From Centroberyx gerrardi (Eukaryota; Chordata; Actinopteri; Beryciformes; Berycidae), in the NCBI RefSeq assembly GCF_048128805.1, contig NC_136005.1:8609504-8673503 (forward strand): a stretch of 64,000 nt of DNA, read 5' to 3'. The notes below the pieces were generated by a model that searched no databases, had not been told where the DNA came from, and worked only from the letters and a program-made list of their open reading frames with translations. Positions 46,001 to 61,000 of this stretch are shown here, piece by piece. Both the position numbers and the translations under genes were made by a program. Numbering within the stretch: position 1 is the first letter of the stretch; each line of letters opens with the position of its first letter.

Positions 46001-49000
46001 GCAGAGCCGGGCGCTGCTGACTATACAGGGTGAGGCTGCAGTGCATGAAGCATTGAGATTACAACACTGTGGTTTAGGGTTTGACCAATATGGGTTTTTG
46101 AAAGCTGATGTCAATACCAATATTTTTGTATTGAAGGTGCTGATAGCTGATGTTTGTGCTGATATTTGGTATCTTTAAATTTGACCATTTTCAGGCCAAA
46201 CAATACAAGGATTCAGTGTTTCTACTAGAATTTATTCTTGGCAGGAAGGAGAAGCCTCTTAAACAGCATTTACATCATCATGTGACACTAAAACTCTCCA
46301 TTAAAACTCAGACTAATGAAATTCTGAATACCGATTCAGTGGTAGGGAAACTTGCATTACTGCCTTTAAATGAAGACTTAATTCACAAAAAACATTATTG
46401 AACAATTCAGTGAAAAAATAAAAGTAAAATTGCATTGCAGGTTGCAGCTATGGTCAGGGAAGAATATCCTTCCCTGATATCTGATATTCAACAGAAGGCC
46501 AATATCGGCTAAATATATTGAGCCGATATTATTGTCATATTGTAATATTGTCATATTGTTATCAAACCAATATACCAGTCTAACCTACTATGGTTATAAA
46601 GGCTAGAAAGATATTTGCCTGAACCTATAATGATGTGCAGTAATGTTTCATAATTATTTTCTTTTTAAAGCATATTGAGGCTGCTGCTCAATATAATAAA
46701 GAAGTAACACATGCGTGACTTCTATATTGCAGATTTAATGCTCCACCAACCACTTCTAGTTTATGCTATTAATGTATATGAATTGATGCTGATTAATGTA
46801 TACAGTGACCTATAGGTGGTTTATGGGACCATTGACTTTTCCATCTTTTCCATGCACCTCTCAGGCCAGAAGGTCCTGATCCTGGATGAGCTGGAGGATG
46901 TTGAGTGTCTTGAGGGCGACACGGTCATGTTCAGGTGTCGGATCTGTCCCAGCGACTATAATGGGGTCAAGTGGTACCTGGACGAGACTCTGCTCTACAC
47001 CAATCAACTCAATGAGATCCAGATGGTCCCAGGAGGCTACCACACCCTCACTTTCAGACAGCTGGCCCGCAAAGACACTGGCACTATCTCATTTGAGGCA
47101 GGGGATAAGAGATCCTATGCCTCGCTGCTGGTCAGAGGTGAGGGTTTGTAAGATCAGTATCAGATTTTTCTATTACAGTATGTGCAGACAGTACAGTAGT
47201 TAGGTGATTTGGACTTGATTTGTCTTTATGTCTTCATATTACCAGAGAGGCGTCCCACCATTATCAAAGCACTGGAGGACTGTGAGGCCATTGAGGGAGG
47301 TGGTTTGGTGTTGTCCTGTGTGACCTCCAAGCCGTGTCACATCCTGTGGTACAAAGACTGCTGCCTGATGTGGAACTCCTCAAAGTATTTCGCCAGTCGC
47401 TCCGGCTGCGAGGCGAGGCTGACCATCCGGGAGGTCTGCAACAACGATGCCGGGGTGTACGAGTGCAGCGCCGGATCTGTCACCACCAGGGCTGTGGTAA
47501 CTGTCAAAGGTAAGAATGGGAATTTATTGGTATGTTATTGCTCACTGTTGCCCAACCTTAAATGACATTGGGTTGTACATGACAGAGGGTTGTGAGAGAT
47601 ATTATTCATCACGATAATCAGCTGTTTTGATAATATAAACAGGTGAAAATGCCTACCAGCCCACAGCTTCATACTCATAGCTCTGATGCACAAATGTATA
47701 GTTTGAGGACATTACAAAACAAATGCTTTGATAGGAAAACTGGCCTCATTAGGACTGATCTAGTAGGTACCTTAAGAGTTGAAATAATGCTTCTGTAATG
47801 TCCAAATATATTTGTGCATCTTTTTGTTTTTCTCTCTTATTCTACCTCCACCTTATGAGGACTATTCAATACCAAATAAAAAAAAAATTCAAAAACATTG
47901 GCCTGCTTATTATTAGTGAAAACCCCAAAATGGTATACTTCTGTTGTTGAGGTTTACTTTCCCCTCTTCCTGTTCTTCCTTTTCTAGCCATCCCAGCAGA
48001 GTTCACCCAGCCTCTAACGTCTGTGGAGGCAAAGGAGGGGGAGCCTGTGACACTGACCTGTGAATACTCTCTGCCCGGGGTCCTGTTCCACTGGAGGAGA
48101 GGTCAGGAGAGCCTCAGGCTTGGAGACAAGTACGTGATGAAACAGAGGAAGACAACCATCTCTTTAACCATCACAGCCCTGAAGCCTGAGGACTCGGGGG
48201 AATACACCTGTCTGTGCCGAGACCACCGCACTACAGCAAGCCTCAAAGTCCAGGGTAACAGCCCTGCCAATCACTTTACTGTTCCTACTCATAAAATGGA
48301 CTCATTTTACTAATTTTACCATAGACCTGGGTCAAATAGTATTTACAAATAATTTTTCATGTTTATCTTAATCTGCCTGGAGTACCAAATGGCTGAAGTA
48401 CATTGAGGGCTAGAAAGTTTCGACAAAGCAAACTTTGACAGGAAAGTATTTGAAAGTCAATGCATGATTTTCAGTGATTGATAACTTAATTTACACTGGT
48501 CCTGATGGAGTAAACATCAATCCATTTGGTACTCCAAGCAGTTTAAAATGCCAAGGATTATATGCAAATACTGTACGACCCAGGTCTGCTTTACCATTTC
48601 CACCATGTTCTTATCTGTATTTGTTAACAAATTATCACCTCTTTCTCTCCAGCTATACCTATTACATTCAGACAACAGCTGAAGAACATGCAGGCAGAGG
48701 AAGGCAACAACATCACATTGCGCTGTGAGCTGTCCAAACCTGGAATACCGGTAGAATGGAGGAAGGGAGACGAGCCGTTGAAGAACGGGATTAAGTATCA
48801 GATAAGGAAAAGAGAGACAACCCTGGAGCTCCTTATCTGGAGGCCTGTGCCAGAGGACAGCGGCGTCTACAGCTGTGTGTGTGCCGATCAGAAGACATCT
48901 GCCACTGTCAAAATCATTGGTAGGGCATTTATTTGATTGGAAACAAGGGCAGGAAATTTCTTTGACTGGAAACAAGGCAGGAAATTTCTTTAACTGGTTT

Positions 49001-52000
49001 TCAAGGCAGGAGACTAACTTTTGCATTCACCAGCCACAGTGGCTGATGAATTCCAAAATTCACCACCTATGTTATGACTTTTAGAGTACAATAGAAAGAG
49101 ACAAGTGTACAGTACTATAACACCATTGTCTCAATCCACTGTCTCCCATGATTCCTCAGCTCTCCCAGTCACCTTCAAGCAGAAGCTGAGGAATGTGCTG
49201 ATCGAGGAAGGCAACAGTGCGACTTTGCGTTGTGAGCTGTCTAAACCTGGTCACACTGTAGAGTGGAGGAAGAGCGGGGATGAACTCATCAGGAATGGAG
49301 AGAAGTATCAGATGCGGCAGAGAGACATGCTAATTGAACTGAAGATCTTTGATGTGATGCCTGAGGACAGTGACATCTACACATGCATTTGTGGAAGCAT
49401 TGAGACCACTGCAACTCTGACTGTGAATGGTAGGAGTTTATTTATAATTTAGTTTATTATTGTTGTTTTTTTTATTATTTATGTCTTTACTAACTAACAG
49501 GGGACAAGAAATAGTAAAATAATATACACTGTGAAAGAAACAAAAGAAAAAAGAAGCTACAAGTTGTCGTTACCTAACTGTATGAAAGCAAGTACTGCAT
49601 CTAGACCTTTTCCAAAACGCTTTTGACTGAATTGATTGAGCAAATCCGATGAACACCTCCATTGCCTTTTAGCTCTTCCCATCACTTTCAAGCAAAAGCT
49701 GAAGAACCTTCAGATCGAGGAGGGAAACAACGTCACGCTGCACTGCGAGATCTCTAAGCCCGGCGTCCCGGTGGAGTGGAGGCTCGGAGGAGATCTGCTG
49801 GAGAACGGAGAGAAGTACCAGATCAAGCAGAGAGACTCGGTGCTGGAGCTGACCATCAGAGACGCTCTGCCAGAGGACAGCGGCGTCTACACCTGCGTCT
49901 GTAGAGAACAGAGGACCAAGGCCACAGTCAAAGTTATTGGTAGGTTGTGTCTTATATGTCTTATGTATGAAGAACAGAAACACTGACTTATGAAGCTAAA
50001 ATCAACTGCATTCTATACCTTCATTTTATACTCTCTTGTAAGGATTATTTTCAGTATCGATTATTTTTTCAATTAATTGATTAATCATTTAGTCTATAAA
50101 ATGTCAAAAATAATGACAAATGCCCATCACAAGTTACCAGAGCCCAAACTGATTCTTAAAATTGCATACTTAGTCTGACCAGCAGCCAGAAAACCCCCCA
50201 AAATATTCATTTTATTATAATATGAAACAGAGAAAAGCAAGCAAATCTTTGCTTTTGTGAAGCTGTAACCAGCAATTGTTTGGTATTTTTACTTGATAAA
50301 TGACTAAAAACAGTTAATCGATTATCAAAATCATAATCAATCAATTTCCTGTTGTTCGAATAATCGATTGACTAATTGTTTCAGCACTACTCTCTTCTTT
50401 CATTTTTCTTCGGGAGTTTGCTTGGTCTCTAACACTGATTGGAACTCATAGCTCTTTGTTTTTGGCTTTTTGTTTCTCAGTCTTTTCGCCTGTGTTCTGC
50501 TTTCTGTGCATATATCTGTGTTTGTTTTACCAGCGGTTCCTGCCACGTTCAAAGTGAGCCTGAAGAGCCAGGAGGCCCAGGAAGGGAGCAGCCTGACTTT
50601 ACACTGTGAGCTGTCGAAGAAGGGAGTCGCGGTGGAGTGGCAGAGGGAGGCTCAGGTTCTGTCCGAGGAGGTTTCTCGGGGGAAGTATCAGATGAAGCTG
50701 GAAGGAAAGACAGCTGAGATGACCGTTCTCAACGTCCAACCAGAAGACGCAGGGAAGTACAGCTGTGTCACAGGAGATGAGAAGACCACCGCTGAAGTCA
50801 AAGTGAAACGTGAGTTTGAAGAGTGCAAAGATGGATGGGAACACATTAGTCCATGTTCACAAAGAGGAATTTCATCTGTGTTGGCCATATCTAGATTACA
50901 GTCCCTCTTCATCTGACATAATTTGATATGGGGCCATAATCTTATCATGATAATATACCAAAACTTATTATTATGATATTATGGTATTTGCTGAGAGTGC
51001 AGAATATTAGGAACACCCTCCTAATATTGAGAGGGAGGTCGACTTCCTACTTCTACCGGTATCCTGCTGTTCATCTACGTCTCCCCCCTCAAGACATAAG
51101 TGTATTTAATAGGTGAAATCAGTAAGGGATCATAGCGCTTACCTAGATTCACCTGCTCAGTCTATTTTATGGAAGGTGTCTCTACTATTTCAATTACTCA
51201 CTGTATGCGAGTATAAAAGAACAGCTGTCTTCCTGGAATGTCTTTTGTCTTTTTCTGAACAAGCCCACAGTGTTCCTTCCTTTCAAGGTTTCCTAGCAAC
51301 ACTTAACTAGAGATCTCCTAAGATTGTACTGTACATGTACACTCAGTATAATGCAAGAACAGAAATTCTGTGCCCATGAAACAACAGTGTTGGGACCTAT
51401 AAGATACTTTAAAGGAAAAGGCACACACCAACTGAGAGAACAACCAAAGTTTATTATGGCTGTAGGAGAGAGAATCAGAACATGCAGCTCTCTCCCTACT
51501 GAAATAAACAGCCTAGATCAACCAAGCTGGTTATGCTGGTGTCCAAGGTATGCTGGTCATACTCCTGTATCATGCTACTGTATTTTGGGCACTTTATGCT
51601 GGTCTTAGCTGGTCTACCAGCATCAATGTTCCCATTTACCACCTTCACCAGCATCAGACCATCAAACAGCTTTAACTGGTGTAGACTGTTTTTTCAACAG
51701 TTTGGCTGTTTCTCAAAGAATAGACTGGAAGTTTTCTACACATGAGAGGGGTTGTTTTCAATGGATAACTGGTTTGAGGCGTCTTTCTAATTGTGACGGC
51801 TCCTAGTGGCTTTTTTAATCCTTATCAGCCTATAAACCTTGTTGGAAACTTTAAAACAAGTTACAAATCAGAACTAAAGAAACCAATGATTGTGTAATAG
51901 TGAGATATTATAACAGGATGAAGATGTCTGGTAAGTAATGAAATAAATAAATGAAGATATTTCTTATACTCCCACAACAGCGCTTCCCGTTACATTCAAG

Positions 52001-55000
52001 CGAGAGCTCCAGCGTCTGGTGGTGAAGGAAGGAGACAGTGGCGTTTTCTGCTGTGAGCTCTCCAAGCCCGGAGCTCCGGTGGACTGGAGGAGAGGCAGAG
52101 TCATCCTCAAGCCTGGAGGCAAATATGAGATGAAGCAGGAGGGACGACTCACCAAACTGATCATCAACAACGTAGAGGAGAGCGACGCTGGCAAATACAC
52201 CTGTAAGACCAAAGACAGCCAGTCAACTGCTGAGCTCACCGTCAAGGGTAAGACAAGTTTAATTCATTCATTTAGTAAAGCATATTTCCTAGTTATGTAT
52301 GAGTGATATACCGCAAGTCATGCATTTTTGTGAATTTTTCCCAATGTATTCAACAGAATCAGCTGAGCGCAGACGTGAAAGAGGTCAGCTTCAAAATAGT
52401 ACCATAAAAACAAAATAGACCCCGTGGGTTTTCATACTGTGTGAGCTCCATGTGTAGTTTCACTAAACCATACTGGAGAGATTGTTGTTTCTAGTTACCC
52501 AGTTTCTAAATACTAAATGTCACAGTACTGTTTCTGTACTGTACATTACTTCTCAGGTGCTGGGTAAAAAGATCTATATCTAATGCAGAAAGAATATCAT
52601 CATGTTGGATGTTTAGGCAATGGCTTGCAATTATAAACATCCTTTACAGTTTTTCCCTAGCTAATGAACTCTAGCATTAGTATTAGCATTAGTATTATTT
52701 CATGTATGTATGCATTTCATGAGCATTTGTCTTGTGATGTGACATGGTATAAAAACTCACCACTTCCACTGGATTATCATATAACATTGTGACTGTTCAA
52801 CTTAAAGGGACTGGTTTGTTAGTCAAAAGTGATGTGAGCATGACAGTTTCTTTTGTGAGCATATCTGCCATGTTGCTCATATCATTGCTGCGATGTAACT
52901 TCCATGGTATATTTGTTGTTTTCCTTCCTGCACCGAAGAATATCTGAAACACTCTTTCCATCAAATCCATTGAATCTGAGGAAATCTCTGGATGATTAGA
53001 TTCTCTTTTAAATACACTGTTCCCCTATAGTTGTTTTGGAGCAGAGGTGGATAGCTGGGTAATTTTTTTGTCTTCAATACCCGTCCATCCTCATTTTGTC
53101 CCACATTTTATCCTTGTGTAAGCACTAAAACTATTCTCATTTGGATACTTTATTAAAATATGAGCATTAATTCAAAGCATAGGACCTATACTTGTTTATG
53201 CTTTTCAGGAAGATTCCACATTTTCTCTAGCAGGAGTGGTAGTTTTTGTGCAGCGGTGGTGTGCCATGGATAATTTTTTCTGGTTCTCGGGTCTCCACAG
53301 GTTTACCCCCCAGTTTCAAGCTGCCGCTGGTCAACCAGGAAGTGACAGAGGGGAACAGTGTGGTTCTGCGCTGTGAGCTGAACAAACCCGCTCCCTCGGT
53401 GGAGTGGAGGAGAGGAGCGGAGCTGCTCAGGAATGGAGACAAGTACCAGATGAGGAAGAAAGACCTGCAGGTGGAGATGAAGATCATGGACGTCAGTCTG
53501 GAGGACATTGGAAATTATACCTGCATTTGTGGAGAGCAAAGGACAACATCTGGTGTCATGGTGAATGGTGAGTACTATATGTATGCTACAGGTTACATTT
53601 TATTCCCATATGCTTTTCAGGGTGCTCAAAGATGCTTTACATAAAAATCAGGAATACAAGGTATATAGCAAAGTAGAATCTGAGGATTTTTCCCACTGAG
53701 CAGCAAATGTAAAAGCTTTCATGAACTGGGTATAGATCAAATCACTATCAGTCAGCAATAGAGAGTAACAAAACAAACATTTATTTATATGAAAATGTCA
53801 CGGATTATTACTTGAATCAGTTTAACATTTCTCTTATGGTGCTCTCCAGAACGTCCCGTCACATTCATCCAAGATCTAAAGAATATTCAGGTGGAGGAGG
53901 GCAACGGGGTGACGCTCCGCTGCGAGCTCTCTAAACCCGAGGTCCCAGTGCAGTGGAAGAAGGGAGACAGTGTGTTGACCAACGGAGACAAATACCAGAT
54001 GAAGGAGAGCGGCTCCATCCTGGAGCTCTGCATCAGGAAGAGCCAGCCTGAGGACAGCGGCGTCTACAGCTGTGTGTGTGATGACTTGAAATCTGCTGCC
54101 ACCATCATCATCACCGGTGAGCAGCACTGCAATTTGAATTACAGCACTGTACATTGATGAATGTTCTGACATCCAGAACACCTGACTGTCTTCCCACTGA
54201 CTTAGGTTTGTTCATAAATAGAGGTGTGACTCTTTCTGGAGCATCAGTGACTTACAGTGTGACTTGAGTATGACTCAAGAAATACTTTGAAGTGGCACAT
54301 TTGTAATTAAAGGGGCAATAAGTAAGTTTTTTACTTTCCCATAGCACAAAGTGACTATAACATATCTGCGGGGAGGTTGACAGGGTTGTTGATCAGTGCC
54401 AATAACTCAATGATTACTGCTTTTCACAATAATCTCTGTGCGTTCATGTGCTGGTTGGAAAGGCCGACATCCGGGACTTCCAAGTCAGCTCCTAAACAAC
54501 ATTGCATTCAAGTGCTATTTTGTCGGAAAATCAAAGACAAAGACAAACGATAAACAAACATGGACATCCTGCAGCTTAACAAGCTAGTTTTATGAACATC
54601 ATTTAAGCAAATTATTTTTTTTATTATTTATTTATGATGGTTAGTTCGGCAAATAAAGGCATATAAGTATTTTCTTACCACTGACTGACACATAACTTGA
54701 TTTTTCTGTCATGTTGAGAGGGTTAAAGGTTATCATTGCTTACTTGTCAATATTGTGAAAATGTGACTCAAGTGGATGGGAGGGATTGGATTGGTGGGAG
54801 CTGTGCCAGAAACGTAAGATATATCGATGTTACAATTCCTAGTAGTAATAATAATGACTTGAATTTTAACAAAATAATACTTTGAACTTACACAGCTGAT
54901 TCAGTATTTTGTGATGTCATCGCTCTGCAGCTATCCCAGTGACTTTCAAGCAGAAGCTGAAGAACCAGGAGGCGGTGGAGGAGGGCAGCGTGACGCTGCG

Positions 55001-58000
55001 CTGTGAGCTTTCTAAACCAGGAGTCCCGGTGGAGTGGAGGAAAGACGCCAAACTCCTGAAGGAGGGAGACAAATACCAGATGAAGCAAGAGGGCAGGGCG
55101 GCTGAGATGCTGATCAGAACTGTCGCTCTGCCGGACGCTGGGGAGTACAGCTGTTTCGTCGGCACCGTCGTGACCTCAGCTGACATCAAAGTTAGAGGTA
55201 GGCTCCATTTCAGAGTTTTAATGAAGACTTTAAGAGGTTATTCACTGAACAAACAAATGACTCTGTACTGCTTTATATTTTAAGCACATTGGGACAGAGC
55301 AAGTCATTTCCACAAAATAGTCGGAAAAAATCTAACAAGAAAAAATTTGGGACTTTGTGGAGAAATATATAATAACTGTATGTCTTAGAAAATTAATAAT
55401 TTTGTGAAAATAGTTACATTCTCTGGCTCATCAAGTCAAGGTTAAGGATTCAAAGCTTAAAGCCACATTATTGTTTTGTTTTTTTTATATATCAATTTTG
55501 GGTCGATATACATAAACTCTCAAGGGCAGGATTCACTTATTGAGAGTAATCCCACCATAACTCACATTAAAGCTCCATGTTGCTCTGATTCTGACAAACA
55601 CCAGCACCAAAACATATTTAAAACTTGTATCATGAGCTCAGTTAGTCAATTTAAGTGTTTGCTATGCAAATAATTTAAGGGAAAAATGACTCCAAACTTA
55701 ACCAAAGGAGGAGGAGTAAGGCAATCATGGTGCCAAAGAGGGAACTATTTCTGATTCTGGATTCTGATTCATTTAATGTTTATTTGTTTGTTTTTCCCAG
55801 CCCTCCCTATAACATTTAAGCAAGAGGTGGAGAATTTGGTGGTGAAGGAAGGAGACAGTGGAGTTTTCTGCTGTGAGCTCTCCAAGCCCAGAGCTCCGGT
55901 GGACTGGAGGAGAGGCAGAGTCATCCTCAAGCCTGGAGACAAATATGAGATGAAGCAGATGGGACGACTCACCAAACTGATCATCAACAACGTAGAGGAG
56001 AGCGACGCTGGCAAATACACCTGTAAGACGAAAGACAGCCAATCAACTGCTGAGCTCACTGTCAAGGGTAAGAAAGAAATCCAATATTGCTAACACAATT
56101 TAAGAACCTATGCGAGTTGAACTTGTCACTTTTGCTTCTATTTGAAGTTTTGAAGACTGGCAAGGTGTTTCTCTGTTACCTTCTTAATGTTTCCTCTCTA
56201 TTATTTCTGGATTCATATACTCTGTCCTGTTAGGGTTAGGGTTAGGGTTAGGGTTAGGGTGTTTCCTATTTCCTGCCAGGGTTTTGATCAATTCAATCTC
56301 AACTCACTCAATTAAAAATGTAAATTGCATGTATAATTCACATATACAAATACTGATATTGTGCCTTAATTCTCAATAACTTCCTTGCAGATTGTATATT
56401 TGAATGTTGAAAAAAAAAAAAAAAATCCACTGCCTCAATGGATTGAATTGAAAGTAAATAGAACTTAATAAAGTAAAATAAAAATAAAAATAATAATTAA
56501 TTAAAAAAAATAAAATACAGTTAAGTAATTAATTCATTGGGTCTCTAATTCAAACAACGTCTTTAATTATTACTTTAATAAATTAAGTTAAAAGAAATTA
56601 ATTGATCTCGACTCCTGTCAGCTCCGCCCATCACATTCAAGGTGAAGTTAAGGAACCAGCAGGTGGAGGAGGAGAACGGCGTGACGATGAGCTGCGAGCT
56701 GTCGAAGCCCGGCCTCGCTGTGGAGTGGAGGAGAGGAGAGGAGCTGCTGAAGAGCGGATTCAAGTACCAGATGAAGAAGAGAGACAGCATCATGGAGCTG
56801 ACCGTCAGGAACGCCCAGCTGGAGGACAGCGGACTCTACAGCTGTAGCTACGGCGACACCAAGACTACAGCCAACATCACCATCACACGTAAGGGAAGAC
56901 TGTATATGTGTGCATGTTTGTGTGGGTTTGCTCTTTTGTGAGTAAATCATGGCTGTTCAGATCTCCATTATGTCAACTTTTCAGGAATTAAGAAAAGCAG
57001 CCATATTTTAGATTGGTGACTATGGGACAGTGTAATCTTTCATTTCAACAAAAAAACATGAAAATCAGCAATTTTAGCAAATTAGTCTGCTTAACGTGTT
57101 GAAATTGTTGGCAGCATTTTATTAGTCATGCTATTGATGATTTATAGCTTTTATTGTTTTATTGCTTTTATTTCTTCTGTTTTTATAGCTTATTATATAT
57201 CCTATCTGTGTGCTTATATCCTATTTTCTTTTTCCCTGTTGAATCCTATAACATTTACTATTGGAGCAACCTAATTCTACAACAACAACCTAAATCTTAT
57301 CTTAAAATTTACGATATGCAGGTTAATATGAAAAAACACAGCTTGAACTTTATGGATTGTTTTTTTTTCTTCTCCCAAACCCACAGCTATCCCCATCACC
57401 TTCAGGACAGGTCTGAAGAACCAGGAGGCCCGAGAAGGAGGCAATGTGTCCCTCCACTGTGAGCTGTCCAAGGCCGGGGTCCCGGTGCAGTGGTGGAAGG
57501 GGGAGGACCAGCTGCATCATGGGGGCAGGTATCAGATGATGCTGGATGGAAAGATAGCTGAGATGCACATCAAAAACATCCAGCCAGAGGATGTAGGGGA
57601 GTACAGCTGCGTCTTCGAAGACCAGAAGACGACGGCTGAAGTGAACGTGAAAGGTACTGACATTATTATCATGCTATTTCTTGTTTTTTTGGGGAGGGGA
57701 GCTAATTGGAATGTCTTTTTGCCCAGTTAGACTAGGCTTCCCACACTCCATAGAAATATAAAAATGTATATTCAGTTCATGTCACAAACACAGTTTCTAA
57801 CATTGGTGCTGTTTCTTTCATGTTTTAATGGCTTTTAGTGGTGTCCTTGTTGTTGGTTGTGTTATTGTTTATGCTGTTTGCTATCTCCAAGTCCTTACTG
57901 TATGTGTATCTGTCCAGCTAATGCCTGTGCTACTTTACTGTCTCTTTCAAAACTTTACTGTCTCTTTCAACATTGCTGTTTTTGTGTTTTCTATTGCCTT

Positions 58001-61000
58001 CTGCAAACTGCTAGGTTTCTTGTTGTTCCCTGTTTTTTTGTCCCCTTTCTCCTCAATTCCCCATCAAGAGGCCTTTTGCCTCTTGCCAAGCTGTCATTGT
58101 AATGAGATTTTTTTCTTAATTAACCTGTTTAAATAAAGGTAAAAAAAAAAAACATAGTGTAGGCTGCATAATAACCCCCCAAACTGTGGTGGCAAAAGTA
58201 TTGTATTAAACCAACACCCTTGTACACTTGTTAATTGGAGCACATCATTTTTCCTCAATAAGCAGATGATGTTGATGTTGCCATAATAATCCAGTCACTA
58301 TTTATTACTTTATGTGTAAATTCAAGTTATCATTGCTAACACTGCTAACACTGTGTCTCCTTCACCTCTTTTACCAGCGGCAGCATCAGTATTCTTTGAG
58401 AAGGAGCTGGAGAGCCAAGTGGTGATGGAGGGGAAATTGGTGCTGCTGTCCTGTGAAATCTCCAGTGCTAACGTCCCCGTCACTTGGAAAAAGGACAACA
58501 CCCTGGTGGAAGAGGGAGGACGCTACATTGTTAAGAAGAGAGGCCCCACACACACCCTGGAGATCAAGAAACTGTGTCTGGAGGACGCTGGAGAGTACTG
58601 CTGTGTCACCAGGGGCAAAAAGACCTTTGCCAAGCTGGTTGTTAGGGGTAGGTGGATACTTCAGTAGATACTATCTTTTCTATGATCTATTTCAGTTTTT
58701 AAGTACAGACAACCTTCGTAAGGCTAACTCATAAAACCAACAGACTCTTCTCACCAAGGTAGCTGTTTCTTGCAAAATATCAGTCTACATTCTCTAAAAG
58801 GCCAGCTGTATATAGCTCCTCCTTCCTCCACAGAGCGCGTGCGGATTATAACGGAGCTGCGGGACATGACGGTGACGGCGGGCGAGGATGCAGTGTTTGT
58901 GTGCGAGCTGAGCCATGCGGATGTGAGCGAGGGTGTGTGGTGGCTGGGCTCCAGCCCGCTGCAGAAGAACGAGATGAACCAGATGACGTGCCAGGGTCGC
59001 CAGCACCGCCTAGTCCTCACCATGACGACGCCCGAGGAGACGGGCACCGTGGCGTTTGTGGTTGGGGAGGAGAGGACCTCTGCATGCCTGCTGGTGGTGC
59101 CCAAGGCTAAAGGTGAGCAGAGACATGAGAGACAGAGGGCGCCAAGATTTATTTTCATTTATATATATATATGTATATATAACTCTATGATTATTCACTT
59201 TCATTTCTAATTCGGCATATGATTTCAAATGAGCGAGATACCTGCCACTTCTTCAATACAATCGTGGTGTTGCAGGTATTAGAAGTGCAGTGCATCTCCT
59301 TTATTTTATTACATTTTAACAACTATATTATTATGATTTGTTATTCTAATGTGGCATGTGAATTTTAGTTTTATTTGAGGAGAAGCCTAAGGACGTTGTG
59401 ATCATGGAGGGGGAGACGGCCACCTTGTCCTGCACCACCTCTGACCTCACCACCCCTGTTACCTGGAGACGCAACCACATCCCCCTCCTGCATGGTGATA
59501 AATATGGGATACGTAAGGAGGGCAAAGTCAACCTGCTGCTTATCCATGATGTGGAGCCTCTGGATACTGGCATATACTCCTGTGATACAGGAGATGTGCA
59601 GAGCAGTGCCAAACTTACTGTAACAGGTAAAAAAGAAAGCACTGCTGCTTTAAAGACAGTTTTCATTCTGATGGACACTAATAAACACAATGTAGCTATG
59701 AATGACCTACTTTTTAAGCATGTTCTTATTACTGGTTTGATATAGTAAAACACAATCTTAAAGCACTTCTTCTTTCCTTTGAATATTAATTGTAATAAGT
59801 TAATTGCAATGCCTGCTGTCTTTGAAAAGTAGTTAGATTTCTAACATTGTACTATGCACTATGTACTATCCTATTACTAAACACATCCAATTCTGTCCTT
59901 CCCCTCCGATCTGTCCCAGAGCTCCCTCCATTCTTCCAGGAGGAGTTGCAGAGTGTGGAGGCTGAGGAGGGAGGCACAGCCTCTCTGTACTGTGAGCTGT
60001 CTAAGTCTGGATTGCCGGTGCAATGGAAGAAGAACAGGCTGCCGCTGAGAGCCAGCAGGAAGTATGAGATAAAGCAAAATGGATGCCTGCTGCAGCTCCT
60101 CATCAAGGAGCTCAAACCTGAGGACAGTGGCAGCTACTCATGTGAAGCAGGAAGTGCAGCGACTTCTGCAACTGTGTCAGTGAAAGGTGTGTGCATGTGG
60201 ATGTGTGCATGGCAAGTTTGATTGTATCAGGCAGTTCAGATAGTGTTAGTAAGTGACCCATCACACAAAGTATACAAAATTCACTTTCAGATACTTTTCT
60301 GTGATTGCCTGAGCTTTCTGGCACTCATTGTATTGTCCTATATGGCAACCACACCCATCCAACATGAAACAAACCATGATGAGTATTTACAAATGCTATT
60401 TTGTCCTGATCTGGTAAAGTCTCAAACACTGTTCATGTTACACTAAAGACGTATAATTCTGTCCTTCCCAACCCATTTCCCCAGAGCCTCCTCCATTCTT
60501 CAAGGAAGACTTGCAGAGTGTGGAGGCTGAGGAGGGAGGCACAGCCTCTCTGTACTGTGAGCTGTCTAAGTCTGGGGTGCCGGTGCAATGGAAGAAGAAC
60601 AGGCTGCCACTGAGAGCCAGCGGGAAGTATGAGATGAAGCAAGATGGCTGCCTGCTGCAGCTCCTCATCAAGGAGCTCAAACCTGAGGACAGAGGCAGCT
60701 ACTCGTGTCAAGTAGGAAGTGCAGCAACGACTGCAACTGTGTCAGTTAAAGGTGTGTGCATGTGAATGCATGTATGGCAAGTTTGATTGTATCAGACAGC
60801 TCAGATATTGTTAATAAGTGGCCCATCACACAAAGTACCAAATTAACTTTCAAATACTTTCTACTTTCCTGTGATTGTCAAAACATTCTGGAACTCATTA
60901 CATTGTTAAATGTAGCAAACCCCACCCATCCAGCACATAAGTAGGTTAAAACAAATCATAATAGTTATTTCCAAATCTTATTTGGCCCACATCTGGCAAT

